Shown here one piece after another: positions 26,537-35,569 of a stretch of DNA of 64,000 nt. The position numbers and the translations under genes are program-made. Source of the DNA: an uncultured Francisellaceae bacterium. GTDB lineage: Bacteria > Pseudomonadota > Gammaproteobacteria > UBA6186 > Azoamicaceae. The notes below the pieces were generated by a model. That model made no database searches. It was not told the origin of the DNA and saw nothing but the letters and a program-made list of their open reading frames with translations. The stretch covers positions 1-64,000 of the forward strand of contig CAIVQA010000089.1 in assembly GCA_903907935.1 (NCBI GenBank), read 5' to 3'. Position 1 is the first letter of the stretch. Each line of letters begins with the position of its first letter.

Positions 26537-28762
26537 ATGATATTTATTAAAAGGATCTCCTTTATTATATTGATAAGTATTTTTAATATTGCTACAGCTA
26601 TAGATGAACCTCAATCTAAACAGATTAAACTGGAAGATGTTATTATAAAAAATGTAGCTGGGGATAGTGTGCAAGTTAATTTGAAATTTTCGGATTTACC
26701 TAGAATACCTACTAGTTTTGTAATGGATTCTCCACCAGAATTAGTTTTTGATTTTGTGGATACTATAAACAATTTACCATCGGAGAAATTATTTCAAAAA
26801 TTATCTTTTAATTTAGTAAAAAGTATTAATTTTGCTAATAATGGTCAAAAAATTCGCATGGTTATTTCTTTAAATAATGCTGTACCATTTACTTCAGAGG
26901 TAAATGGTAATGATTTAATTTTAACTATTAAAAACGAAGCGTATAAAGCGCCTTTAGGACAGAAAGATAGTTATGCTATTTCCGCGTTAGATTTCAAGCG
27001 AGGAGATAGTGGCGAGGGTAAATTGGTGTTGGATGTTAAATCAGACATGATGAATATAGATTTTAAAGATAATGGTAATGGTGAGATGCAAGTTAGTTTT
27101 AAAGGTGCCACTATTCCAAGTCAATTACTACGTCGTTTCGATGTTAGTGATTTCGGAACGCCGATGAAAAGCATTACGCTTACTAAAGAAGGTGATAATG
27201 TTATTGTAAAAATTTTAGCTGGTGGTGAGTATGAAAAAATTTCTTATCATATTGGAGATAAATATATAGTAGAAACTCGTCCCATGACGGAGTTACAACA
27301 ACAATTAGAAAAATCGAGAAAATTTAAATTTACTGGGGAAAAAATTTCTTTAAATTTTCAAGAAATAGAAATAAGAGCAGTATTACAATTATTGGCGGAT
27401 TTTACTGGGTTAAACATTGTAGCTAACGAATCAGTACAGGGTAATGTAACTTTAAGATTAGAGAATATTCCGTGGGATCAAGCCTTAGATTTTGTTTTAA
27501 AATCTAAGGGTTTAGGTAAAAGAGAATCAGGTAACGTATTATTGATAGCTCCAACCGAAGAATTATCTAAATATGAACAAATTGAATTGGCGTCGGCTAA
27601 ACAATTGGAAGCTTTAGCGCCATTAAAAACAGAATATTTGCAAATAAATTATGCTAAAGCTGAAGATATGGTAAAAATGATCAAAGGAGATAAAAATACT
27701 TCGCTAATGTCGGATAGAGGTAGTGTTAGTGTAGATTCAAGAACTAACACCTTGTTGATTAAAGATATAGAAGATAAAATTAATGATGTGCGAGATTTAA
27801 TTAAAATATTAGATGTACCTATAAGACAAGTGTTAATAGAAGCGTACATTATTAGTTGTGATGAAAATTTTCAAGATGTCCTTGGTATTAAATTAAATGG
27901 CGCAGCAGCAGCGATGCTTGGTACTCGTAGAATAGGTTTTGGTTCAGGAACAAGTGCTGCTGCATCTAGTGGAACTGGAGCCAGCGTTAGTAGTGCAGCT
28001 ACTGGCACTACGATAAATGTTAATAATAGTAGTAATGCTGGGGCTGCTGCTGCCAATACTACTACGGCATCGACTGCAACTACGGCTGCTGGTGCAGCAC
28101 AAGCGATTATAGCATCGCCTGATTTGGCGGCTGGTATTAGAAAGAATACTGGTCAATTTTTTAATCTTGGTACTGGTGGGGTTGGAGTTTTAGGTTTAGC
28201 TTTAAGTAGGTTGCCTGGTGGTACTATATTAAATATGGAAATAGATGCTGGAGAAGTAGAAGGTTTAACTACTACAATTGCTAAACCAAAAGTTTTAACT
28301 CAAGATAAACAAGCTGCTTCTATATCGTCTGGTGTTAACGTACCGTATACAACTCCTGGTACTACTGGTTATGCTGGCACTACTAGTTTTCAAAGTGCCA
28401 CTCTTACTTTATCTGTTACTCCACAAATTACTCCTAACGATCAAATTTCTATGGATCTAACAATAAGTAATGATAGTATTGATACATCTGGTCAAGCTGG
28501 AGGATCATCTACTACCCCTTCTATTAAAACTAGTTCTTTAAAAACTAATGTTTTAATAGATAATGGTGAAACCATAGTATTGGGTGGAATATTTCAAGAC
28601 GTAGTAACAGATACTAAAACCAAAATCCCGTTTTTTAGTGAAATACCAGTGATAGGTAGATTATTTCAAAATAAAACAATTGCTGATAGTAAATCAGAAA
28701 TGTTAGTGTTTATTACTCCAAGGATAAGGCAACCACTAGTAGATCAAAACAAAAAAGGATAG
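26537..28762 (+). CDS. pilQ: Type IV pilus secretin PilQ
   Basis: The start at ATG 26537 follows AGGGGGA and gives a signal peptide ending near ATA-ID. The 741-aa protein has two AMIN-like N-terminal regions (about 25-250) and an STN domain (about 270-340, with NLNFQEIEIRAVLQLLADFT-like sequence). N0/N1 secretin domains follow, then the C-terminal secretin barrel with VPYTTPGT and ETIVLGGIFQD. PilQ forms the outer-membrane ring for the pilus. An Ala/Ser/Thr/Gly-rich low-complexity insert at about 455-530 interrupts the region before the barrel and is unusual for the family. Confidence 0.95.
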   Translation: MIFIKRISFIILISIFNIATAIDEPQSKQIKLEDVIIKNVAGDSVQVNLKFSDLPRIPTSFVMDSPPELVFDFVDTINNLPSEKLFQKLSFNLVKSINFANNGQKIRMVISLNNAVPFTSEVNGNDLILTIKNEAYKAPLGQKDSYAISALDFKRGDSGEGKLVLDVKSDMMNIDFKDNGNGEMQVSFKGATIPSQLLRRFDVSDFGTPMKSITLTKEGDNVIVKILAGGEYEKISYHIGDKYIVETRPMTELQQQLEKSRKFKFTGEKISLNFQEIEIRAVLQLLADFTGLNIVANESVQGNVTLRLENIPWDQALDFVLKSKGLGKRESGNVLLIAPTEELSKYEQIELASAKQLEALAPLKTEYLQINYAKAEDMVKMIKGDKNTSLMSDRGSVSVDSRTNTLLIKDIEDKINDVRDLIKILDVPIRQVLIEAYIISCDENFQDVLGIKLNGAAAAMLGTRRIGFGSGTSAAASSGTGASVSSAATGTTINVNNSSNAGAAAANTTTASTATTAAGAAQAIIASPDLAAGIRKNTGQFFNLGTGGVGVLGLALSRLPGGTILNMEIDAGEVEGLTTTIAKPKVLTQDKQAASISSGVNVPYTTPGTTGYAGTTSFQSATLTLSVTPQITPNDQISMDLTISNDSIDTSGQAGGSSTTPSIKTSSLKTNVLIDNGETIVLGGIFQDVVTDTKTKIPFFSEIPVIGRLFQNKTIADSKSEMLVFITPRIRQPLVDQNKKG

Positions 28763-28771
28763 TGAGATATT

Positions 28772-29305
28772 ATGTCTGAATTAGCTTGTTTTTTAATTGG
28801 TCCAAGTGGTTCTGGTAAAACTACAGTTGGTCGTATGTTGGCAAATTTTTTATCGCTAAAATTTATAGATACTAATTTAGAAATGGAGAATATTACTGGT
28901 AAAAAAATTATTGAAATTTGGCAAGAAAAGGGTAAAGAAGGATTTCAAAAATTAGAGACAGAAATGTTAAATAACTATACTTCTAAAAAAAATATTATTT
29001 TAGCAACTAGTACCAATAGTATTTTACAAGTAGAAAATAAAAACTTATTTACTATGCGAGGTAAAATAATTTATTTAGCTGCCAACCCAATAAATCAATA
29101 TACTAGGATAATGTTATCTGGGAAGCAACCTCCATTTTTATTAATTGTTGATAATAAATTACAATATTTAATGGAACTAATGAAAACCATGGAGCCTTTG
29201 TATAGTAAAATAGCTGATTTTGTAGTAGCTACTGATAATTGTGGGGTAGAAGAGGTCGTAAATAAAATTATAGATTACCTACATTGCAGAGCTTATTGTG
29301 TATAG
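28772..29305 (+). CDS. aroK: Shikimate kinase homologue lacking substrate-binding residues
   Basis: This 177-aa protein is in the conserved place of aroK after pilQ and keeps the P-loop GPSGSGKTTVGR (10-21). The substrate side is lost. The second Asp of the DxD motif is Asn35, the Arg of FRxxE is Gln59, and the GGG loop is replaced by STN (80-82). The lid Arg of RPLL is absent (KQPPFLL), and the Arg before PLY is Met140. Family structures show these residues bind shikimate, so catalysis is doubtful. The downstream aroB normally between aroK and damX is also missing. It is intact as a reading frame, so it may be a retained nucleotide-binding pseudoenzyme rather than simple decay. Confidence 0.85.
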   Translation: MSELACFLIGPSGSGKTTVGRMLANFLSLKFIDTNLEMENITGKKIIEIWQEKGKEGFQKLETEMLNNYTSKKNIILATSTNSILQVENKNLFTMRGKIIYLAANPINQYTRIMLSGKQPPFLLIVDNKLQYLMELMKTMEPLYSKIADFVVATDNCGVEEVVNKIIDYLHCRAYCV

Positions 29306-29316
29306 TATAATTATAT

Positions 29317-29460
29317 GTATTGATCACGCATGAGTTTCCGGTGCTCTAAAAAACAAGGAGTGTTGTTTGAGCCTCTTTGGATATCTGTTGTTCTTTGCTT
29401 TGTGAAAGGCGAGTTTCACGACTTGTTTTTTAGAGCATCGAAAACATCATGTATTGATCA
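29317..29460. repeat. Palindromic repeat copy 5 (short type A)
   Basis: Left arm CATGAGTTTCCGGTGCTCTA and AAAAACAAG; right arm CTTGTTTTTTAGAGCATCGA and AAACATCATG. A 12-bp direct repeat ATGTATTGATCA flanks it (29315-29326 and 29449-29460). It lies 11 bases after the aroK-like stop and separates it from damX, where aroB would be expected. Confidence 0.85.
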
Positions 29461-29487
29461 GTATATAGCTTATTTTAGGGGAAAAAT

Positions 29488-30936
29488 ATGCGTCAAAATG
29501 AGGAAACTTTATTTAGAGATTGGCATTGGAGCGAGTGCTTAGAAAACCTAGATAATGTTATACAACATAGTGATAATATTATATTAATTAGTGGTGATGC
29601 GGTTAGTGGTAAAACTAGCTTAAAGCAAGAATTAATTAATCTATTAGCTCCTCATTTTAAAATATTTTCTATGTATGGTGATCCTAGATTAGGAGTTACC
29701 ACTTTAATACGACAAGTTACTACAGGGTTTGGATTACCTTGGGACAATAATTTAGCTCCAGATTGGAGAGAACTACAAAAAGCTATTTTTTCTCAACCAA
29801 ACTGTCGTTGGATACTAGTGATTGATGATGCAGAAAAACTATCATGGGATTCCTTAAATTCTCTAATGAGACTTTATACTATAGTTAGTTCAGAAGGCAG
29901 TCAATTTAGTTTAATATTATGTGCTGATTTTAGTTTAGAAAACAGTCTGAGAAAATCAGTGCTAAAAGATTTTTTGGAAAGCAAATTTCAAATTATTAAT
30001 TTAAAGCCATTAACCTACGAACAAATGGTAGCATTTTTGCGTAGTATAGATTTAACTTTCGATCATAAGGAGTTGAAGAAAATTTATAATGCTTCTGGTG
30101 GAATTATAGGAAAAATTAAACAATTAGCTACCTCAGAATTAAATTTAAAAAATACTGGAGAAAATATGATTTTTAAAAATTTATTACAGAATATAATTAG
30201 CCCTCCGGTAATAAGGGTAACAATTTGTTGTAGCTTATTAGTAGTAGCGTATGTCTTATTTGGATTTATACAAAAAAAAGATAATTTGCAAAGGGTAGCA
30301 GAACCAGTTGTCGAATCATCAAAACCTATTCAATTAGCAAAAGTTATTGAAGAACCTCAGCCAATGGAAACATTAACCCCAACTGAGATACCAAAAACAG
30401 AAACAGTAGCAACAGAAAATAATTTACACAAAATACAATATGAAGAATTATACCAACAATTATATGCAGATCTAAAAAATAATTTACAGGAACATATACA
30501 ATCAGAATTAAGTAAATTAGGTGCGGCTAATTTAGAAAATATCGATAAATTAGAACGAAAAATAGCAGAATTAAAATTGCCAATTATAGAAAATACAACA
30601 GTAAAAATTGTAAATACAGCTACAGCAGAAAAAAATCTACTTAATATTGCTAAAAATCGTTATACTTTGCAACTTATGGCGTCTAAAAATGAACAAACTG
30701 TAAAAAAATTAATTACTAACCCTATATTAAATGGTAAGGCCAAGTATTTTCTTGGTAAATTTAATCCTCAACAAGAAAATACTTGGTTTGTGGTAGTATA
30801 CGGTAGCTATGCTAATAAAGAATTAGCATTAAATGATATGAAAAACTTACCTGTTGAAATTAAAAATCTAAAACCTATCGTACGTAATTATGGTTCTATA
30901 CATCAATTAATTAATAATAAATCCCAGAAAAAATGA
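29488..30936 (+). CDS. damX: DamX-like division protein (AAA ATPase + TM + SPOR)
   Basis: This 482-aa protein has an N-terminal ExeA-like AAA domain: P-loop SGDAVSGKT near 34-42 and Walker B ILVIDDAEK near 110. One membrane helix follows (about 240-258), then a charged periplasmic linker with coiled coil. The C-terminal SPOR domain runs about 385-470 (YTLQLMASKNEQTVKKLI, then WFVVVYGSYANKELA). SPOR domains bind denuded glycan at the septum, and DamX helps cell division. The gene is in its usual place at the end of the pil-aro cluster. Its stop overlaps the start of a 27-aa ORF heading the kdp locus. Confidence 0.93.
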   Translation: MRQNEETLFRDWHWSECLENLDNVIQHSDNIILISGDAVSGKTSLKQELINLLAPHFKIFSMYGDPRLGVTTLIRQVTTGFGLPWDNNLAPDWRELQKAIFSQPNCRWILVIDDAEKLSWDSLNSLMRLYTIVSSEGSQFSLILCADFSLENSLRKSVLKDFLESKFQIINLKPLTYEQMVAFLRSIDLTFDHKELKKIYNASGGIIGKIKQLATSELNLKNTGENMIFKNLLQNIISPPVIRVTICCSLLVVAYVLFGFIQKKDNLQRVAEPVVESSKPIQLAKVIEEPQPMETLTPTEIPKTETVATENNLHKIQYEELYQQLYADLKNNLQEHIQSELSKLGAANLENIDKLERKIAELKLPIIENTTVKIVNTATAEKNLLNIAKNRYTLQLMASKNEQTVKKLITNPILNGKAKYFLGKFNPQQENTWFVVVYGSYANKELALNDMKNLPVEIKNLKPIVRNYGSIHQLINNKSQKK

Positions 30937-31016
30937 TAGACTTATTATACTTAGGAATTGGTTTGGCGTTTTTTGCAATAAGCATTGTATTAATTTGGAT
31001 GTTTGATTTACTGTGA
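30933..31016 (+). CDS. 27-aa membrane peptide upstream of kdpF
   Basis: The peptide MIDLLYLGIGLAFFAISIVL and seven more residues is a single hydrophobic helix. It overlaps the damX stop at its start and the kdpF GTG at its end. Small hydrophobic ORFs of this form occur just before kdpF in other proteobacteria, from memory. A KdpF-like accessory role is inference. Confidence 0.6.
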   Translation: MIDLLYLGIGLAFFAISIVLIWMFDLL

Positions 31017-31102
31017 ACCCAATTTATTTCATTATAGGGTTTATTGTTATCATATTATTTATTTACCTGTTAATTGCTTTATTAAAGCCAGAAATTTTTT
31101 AG
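31013..31102 (+). CDS. kdpF: KdpF small subunit of the K+-transporting ATPase
   Basis: This 29-aa, single-helix peptide starts at GTG 31013 inside the preceding small ORF. It ends ALLKPEIF, matching the KdpF pattern (a hydrophobic helix followed by a short polar tail like ALINAEAF). KdpF stabilises the KdpABC complex. A palindromic repeat begins one base after its stop and separates it from kdpA. Confidence 0.8.
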   Translation: MNPIYFIIGFIVIILFIYLLIALLKPEIF

Positions 31103-31251
31103 TATGCTGATCAAACATGAGTTTCCGGTACTCTAAAAAAATAATTTGCTGAACTCGCCTTGCGCTCAAGAGCGCTAACAGCAGCAGCATGGGGCTCAAA
31201 CACCGCTCATTATTTTTTTAGAGTACCGAAAACTCATTAGTCGAGAGTATA
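31103..31251. repeat. Palindromic repeat copy 6 (type B, reversed) between kdpF and kdpA
   Basis: It runs from AGTATGCTGATCAAACATGA to ACTCATTAGTCGAGAGTATA. Inner arms are CGGTACTCTAAAAAAATAAT and ATTATTTTTTTAGAGTACCG. The interior, AACTCGCCTTGCGCTC to CATGGGGCTCAAAC, is the reverse complement of copy 1. The kdpA ATG follows after six bases, so any kdpA ribosome binding site lies in the right arm. Confidence 0.9.
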
Positions 31252-31257
31252 AGCGAT

Positions 31258-32973
31258 ATGAATCATAATGGAATACTACAGATAATAGTATTGTTAGGGT
31301 TTACTTTATTATTAGTTAAACCTCTCGGTTTATACATGGCCTTTATTTATGATGGCTCTTATAAAAATCACACTAATTTAATATTTCGAGTGTTAAATCC
31401 TATAGAGCAAAGAATTTATCGAATTTGCAAAATTATTCCAGAAAGTTCTATGAATTGGAAGGAATATGGGGTAGCAATTTTAATTGTTAGTTTTTTAGGG
31501 TTTGTAATAGTATATGTTATTCAAAGGATACAAGCATTATTACCATTAAACCCACAAGATTTTAATGCAGTTAGTCCAGATGTTGCATTTAATACTGCGG
31601 CCAGTTTTATAACGAATACTAATTGGCAGTCTTATAGTGGCGAAAGTACTTTAAGTTACTTTACCCAGATGATTGCATTAACAGTACAGAATTTTATTTC
31701 ACCAGCAATTGGAATGGCGGTATTGATTGTTTTTATTAGAGGGATAGTGGGACGAGAAACTACTTGTTTAGGAAACTTTTGGGTAGATCTAGTACGAGGA
31801 ATATTGTATGTTTTTATTCCGATTTCATTAGTGTTAGCATTGTTATTAGCTTCACAAGGGGTTCCTCAAAATTTAAAAAAAAATCAGTATTATGAAAATA
31901 TATCAAAAAATAGTTCAATAATCCCTATGGGCCCAGTTGCCTCGCAAGTGGCGATTAAGCAATTAGGAACGAATGGTGGAGGGTTCTTTAATGCTAATTC
32001 AGCTCATCCATTAGAAAATCCAACGCCTTTTTCTAATTTATTGGAAATGTTAGCAATAATTTTAATACCAGCTGCATCATGTTATACATTTGGAGTTATG
32101 GTACGAGATCGTAAACATGGTTGGAACTTATTAATTGCGATGAGTTTAATTTTAATACCGTGTTTAATTGCAACTAACTTAATAGAACAACAAGCTAATC
32201 CAGAATCAATTAAAACCCATCTGTCTGGCAGTAATATGGAGGGTAAAGAAGTGCGGTTTGGATCTTTAAATTCTAGTATATGGTCGGTAATTACTACTGC
32301 AACTGGTAATGGCTCAATTAATAGTATGTTAGATTCATTTTTGCCATTAGGTGGTTTAATACCGTTATGGTTGATAGATTTAGGAGAAGTAATTTTAGGA
32401 GGAGTAGGATCTGGTTTATATCAAATGTTGATATTTGTGATAATAACAGTATTTGTTTCCGGTTTAATGGTAGGTAGAACGCCAGAGTATCTTGGTAAAA
32501 AAATCGAAGCTTACGAAATGAAAATGGTATCTTTGATTATATTGATTATGCCATTAATGGTGTTGGTTTGTACTGCTATAGCGGTTATTTTAGATCTTGG
32601 TAGATTTCCTCAGTCTTCTGTTAATCAAGGGATTCATAAATTTACTGAAATTTTATATGCCTTTTCTTCTATGGTTAATAATAATGGTAGCGCATTTTCT
32701 GGATTAGATTCTAATATTTTTTATAATACTTTAGGTGGAATAGCAATGTTAGTTGGGCGTTATTTTATAGCTATACCTATATTAGGAATAGCTGGCTCTT
32801 TGGCTAATAAGAAAATTGTACCTAATAGTTCTGGGACACTACCAATAAACAGCTTGTTATTTGTTATTGTGCTAGTAATGGTAATTTTAATTATTACGGC
32901 ACTAATTTTTTTACCTGCATTTAGTTTAGGGCCGATTGTTGAACAATTAATGTTATATAGTAATCGTACATGA
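31258..32973 (+). CDS. kdpA: Potassium-transporting ATPase subunit KdpA
   Basis: This 571-aa polytopic subunit has repeated selectivity-filter-like loops (for example TNTNWQSYSGE, LGTNGGGFFNANSAHP and NNNGSAFSGL). KdpA is the high-affinity K+ channel-like subunit of KdpFABC. Its natural end appears to be near GPIVEQL. The last codons, LYSNRT and the TGA stop, lie in the left arm of palindromic repeat copy 7. The next genes are not kdpB but two unrelated ORFs, so the operon is interrupted. Confidence 0.96.
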   Translation: MNHNGILQIIVLLGFTLLLVKPLGLYMAFIYDGSYKNHTNLIFRVLNPIEQRIYRICKIIPESSMNWKEYGVAILIVSFLGFVIVYVIQRIQALLPLNPQDFNAVSPDVAFNTAASFITNTNWQSYSGESTLSYFTQMIALTVQNFISPAIGMAVLIVFIRGIVGRETTCLGNFWVDLVRGILYVFIPISLVLALLLASQGVPQNLKKNQYYENISKNSSIIPMGPVASQVAIKQLGTNGGGFFNANSAHPLENPTPFSNLLEMLAIILIPAASCYTFGVMVRDRKHGWNLLIAMSLILIPCLIATNLIEQQANPESIKTHLSGSNMEGKEVRFGSLNSSIWSVITTATGNGSINSMLDSFLPLGGLIPLWLIDLGEVILGGVGSGLYQMLIFVIITVFVSGLMVGRTPEYLGKKIEAYEMKMVSLIILIMPLMVLVCTAIAVILDLGRFPQSSVNQGIHKFTEILYAFSSMVNNNGSAFSGLDSNIFYNTLGGIAMLVGRYFIAIPILGIAGSLANKKIVPNSSGTLPINSLLFVIVLVMVILIITALIFLPAFSLGPIVEQLMLYSNRT

Positions 32974-33175
32974 GTTTTCGGTGCTCTAAAAAACAAGTGA
33001 CTCGCGCTATCCTGGCGCTCGCCCTTCTGGCGTGTTGCACACGTCAAAAATATCTATCCTGATATTTTTTCGTGAAACTCGCCTTTCGCAAAGAAAAGAG
33101 CAACTAGGGCCCAAGGAGGCTCAAACAACACTCCTTGTTTTTTAGAGCACCGAAAACTCATGTGCGATTACTATA
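32956..33175. repeat. Palindromic repeat copy 7 (full-length type A, reversed) at the kdpA stop
   Basis: The left arm TATAGTAATCGTACATGAGT to CAAG and its partner at 33134-33175 match over 42 bp with one mismatch. The arm contains the kdpA stop codon (TGA 32971-32973). The other arm contains the stop of the convergent membrane-protein gene (33171-33173). Confidence 0.95.
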
Positions 33176-34025
33176 ACTCGAGTGTACATCTCTTTTTAGC
33201 TTGAAGATTGTATAACATAGCCATAATAAACGCATAAGTTAATGGAGTTATAAAGATTGTAGATAAGCTATTTTTTAAGAAAAAATTAATACACAGATTA
33301 TGCTCTGTTGACATTATAATAGTTACTACCTTTGCAGAAAATTTATTAAGTAGTAAAGAGCATACGCTAGATATAGAATTTATTGTTAAAAAAGCTCCGA
33401 GTGTATGCCACCAATTTCCCGAAACTAATTTAAAGCTGTTTTTTATGGAATTTATAACACTATGTTCTTCTATAATTGCTAGATACATTGCAAACATAAA
33501 GTATACTAAAATAATCATCCCTGGGGTAAAGAACAAAATACAACATAGATATATTATAGACTTACTTGCAAAAGTAGTAATAATTTTAGGGATGCTTAAT
33601 AAAAGGATAAATAATAAACAAGGTCCTATTGTTGCTATCATAAGATATAAAATAAAAATTAATAACTGTGAAAATGCTTTTTTAAATCCTTTGGCAACTG
33701 CTTGATTAAAAAGTACGGATTCATTGTGTATGGTTTTGTTAACAATATAAATCATACCGGCATTTGTAGTAGCAAAAACAATGGCATATATAATAATCAT
33801 GCTACCCAACAATAGGTTGCTTTTACTAAAAAGTAGATTTAAAGAAAATTGATCCAAACTATAATTATTTATTTTGTCTCCAAGAACGGCTACTAATATT
33901 GAATTTAGAGTTATAAAAATCAAACTAAATGGTATCGTTTTATTTAAAATATGCTTCCATATTAATAAACCAGTTTTAATTACATTGGGAATATTTTGTG
34001 GTTCTGTTGGAATAATAATTTTCAT
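33171..34025 (-). CDS. YciC/glycerophosphodiesterase membrane-domain-like protein inserted in the kdp locus
   Basis: This 284-aa protein has about six hydrophobic helices and the motif IKNSFKLVSGNWWHT near the fourth quarter. That motif is typical of the membrane-domain family related to YciC and the glycerophosphoryl diester phosphodiesterase membrane domain. No catalytic domain is present. It is transcribed against the kdp genes, and its stop codon lies in a palindromic repeat arm. Function is unknown; an envelope-protein role is only a guess. Confidence 0.65.
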   Translation of the reverse strand: MKIIIPTEPQNIPNVIKTGLLIWKHILNKTIPFSLIFITLNSILVAVLGDKINNYSLDQFSLNLLFSKSNLLLGSMIIIYAIVFATTNAGMIYIVNKTIHNESVLFNQAVAKGFKKAFSQLLIFILYLMIATIGPCLLFILLLSIPKIITTFASKSIIYLCCILFFTPGMIILVYFMFAMYLAIIEEHSVINSIKNSFKLVSGNWWHTLGAFLTINSISSVCSLLLNKFSAKVVTIIMSTEHNLCINFFLKNSLSTIFITPLTYAFIMAMLYNLQAKKRCTLEL

Positions 34026-34042
34026 AGCACTCGCCCTATCGG

Positions 34043-34063
34043 AATTTCATTAGTTGAGAGTAC
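34043..34063. repeat. Fragment of the palindromic repeat right end
   Basis: ATTTCATTAGTTGAGAGTA is nearly identical to the outer right arm of copy 2 and copy 3, but no matching left arm is visible. It lies between the two genes inserted in the kdp operon and looks like a deletion remnant. Confidence 0.5.
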
Positions 34064-34159
34064 AATACTCTAAAGATAGTTTCACTAACTACAAATGAGG
34101 ACTGCTAATCCTTAGTTGGCTAACTGTTGTTAAGATTGTACTGTTGAGGAGTAATTTTT

Positions 34160-35473
34160 ATGCCAATCCAAGAAAAAATAAGTATTAATAATGGTAATTT
34201 TTATGAGTTTTATAGTAGTGATAATGCTTTAATTCAAAAAGCAGGAATAGAAATATTGCAACGATGCCAAAAAATTAAAACCGCTCAAGATGGTATGCTA
34301 TTGGATAATAAAGTACATAGCGAAATTAATCAGTCTACTGGTGATTATAGTGGGGATGGATTAAGTCGTAAAATACGAGAAGATTTAGAAAGAGATTATC
34401 AATCTTTGAAAAATTTTTATAGGGAATTGGGAAAAACTAATCCTGGAACAACAGAACAAAAATATCAACCTACCGATGATTTTGATATTGAAAACCCTTA
34501 TAAATTATTATATTCAGTTACGACGTATAAAATGGAAAATGTTTTATTGAAGGTTAGAGAATTATGTAGATCCGATAGTATAGTAGCTAGTATAGCTACA
34601 GGTTCTTTACCATCAGAAAGTGATGGTATTCTTGGGTATTCAGATAATAGTATTCAACCTAACCTTATTCCAATTTTAGATGTAGCTGCTAGTAGCAGTA
34701 ATGAAGGTAATAATAGATTATTTTGGGGAACATCTAAAGTAACCTATTTAAGTGCTGCAATATTGTCTATTAATTTTTCATTGGTTGGTAGCAGTAATGG
34801 TTTATCATTAGAAGAGCCATATTCACCGATTTATCATGCTGCCCCGCTTCCTCTAAACGATGAATTGTCTGGTGGTTTGGCAGGTTATAGGTTTTTTAAA
34901 AAAGGTGATTATACGGTTAAACGGCCATCGGCATTGTTTTTTGTACATGGTGGCTTTGCTTTTGGTGGTTCGAGAGGTACGGATATTTTGTATCCTGGCA
35001 TGAATAATTCTGGGTATTTAACCTATCGTCCAGATGATTGTAGTTCTGCAGTTGCTAGATGGACAAATTTAAAGGTAGCTTACAACACTGATGAGTTTTA
35101 TAGGCTATGTTGTAATACAGGTTCTGTTACCATCAAACAAGAGATAATGGATAAATTTACAGTAGTTACAGACAAAACTAATACTCAACCTGGAGATATT
35201 TATTTACATAGAGGATTTAAAGGTTCTGAAGATCCAAATACTTCGGTTGGGACTGGGGGGGGTCATATTACTTTAATTTGGAACTTTGATAGGCAAAAAA
35301 ATACAGTTATTACTCTAGGTACTGGTAGAGACATGCCTCATAATAGAGAAGGATTTGGGGCAGAGGAGTTTCCGTTAGAACATAAAAAACCTAATAACCC
35401 ACAACAGTTGACTTTAAAGGATGACTATCTGTCGTCATTTAAAAAAGCCATAGTCCTTAGGCCTAAAATTTGA
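34160..35473 (+). CDS. Unrecognised 437-aa protein with NlpC/P60-like Cys-His motifs; candidate effector
   Basis: A strong site (GAGGAG) precedes the ATG. The first 200 residues are helical and hydrophilic with no signal peptide. The last 170 recall a papain-like NlpC/P60 fold: DDCSSAVARW with Cys294, PGDIYLHRG (344-352) and GGGHITLIW with His369. The order and spacing fit a Cys-His hydrolase, though the family match is by eye only. Together with the preceding membrane-protein gene it separates kdpA from kdpB and is flanked by repeat copies. A Dot/Icm-delivered cysteine protease, amidase or acyltransferase is plausible; a wall hydrolase is less likely without a signal peptide. Confidence 0.6.
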   Translation: MPIQEKISINNGNFYEFYSSDNALIQKAGIEILQRCQKIKTAQDGMLLDNKVHSEINQSTGDYSGDGLSRKIREDLERDYQSLKNFYRELGKTNPGTTEQKYQPTDDFDIENPYKLLYSVTTYKMENVLLKVRELCRSDSIVASIATGSLPSESDGILGYSDNSIQPNLIPILDVAASSSNEGNNRLFWGTSKVTYLSAAILSINFSLVGSSNGLSLEEPYSPIYHAAPLPLNDELSGGLAGYRFFKKGDYTVKRPSALFFVHGGFAFGGSRGTDILYPGMNNSGYLTYRPDDCSSAVARWTNLKVAYNTDEFYRLCCNTGSVTIKQEIMDKFTVVTDKTNTQPGDIYLHRGFKGSEDPNTSVGTGGGHITLIWNFDRQKNTVITLGTGRDMPHNREGFGAEEFPLEHKKPNNPQQLTLKDDYLSSFKKAIVLRPKI

Positions 35474-35476
35474 GTC

Positions 35477-35530
35477 TATACTCTCAGCTAATGAGTTTTA
35501 GAACACCTAAAACTCATTAGTCGAAAGTAT
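35477..35530. repeat. Palindromic repeat copy 8 (54-bp arms-only derivative)
   Basis: TATACTCTCAGCTAATGAGT then TTTAG faces CTAAAACTCATTAGTCGAAA then GTAT across a few bases. The inner CTCTAAAAAACAAG part and the interior are gone, which looks like an internal deletion of a full element. It begins three bases after the stop of the 437-aa gene and borders kdpB. Confidence 0.85.
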
Positions 35531-35569
35531 GGCTTATACTTATGGAGGTGGGTATAGAGATTTAAGTAT

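Noticed and set aside
27871-28156. Reverse-strand open frames over the pilQ Ala/Thr-rich insert
   Set aside because: They are shadows of the low-complexity codons and have no start signals.
29330-29542. 70-aa open frame spanning repeat copy 5 into damX
   Set aside because: It is repeat interior plus an out-of-frame part of damX, with no coding character.
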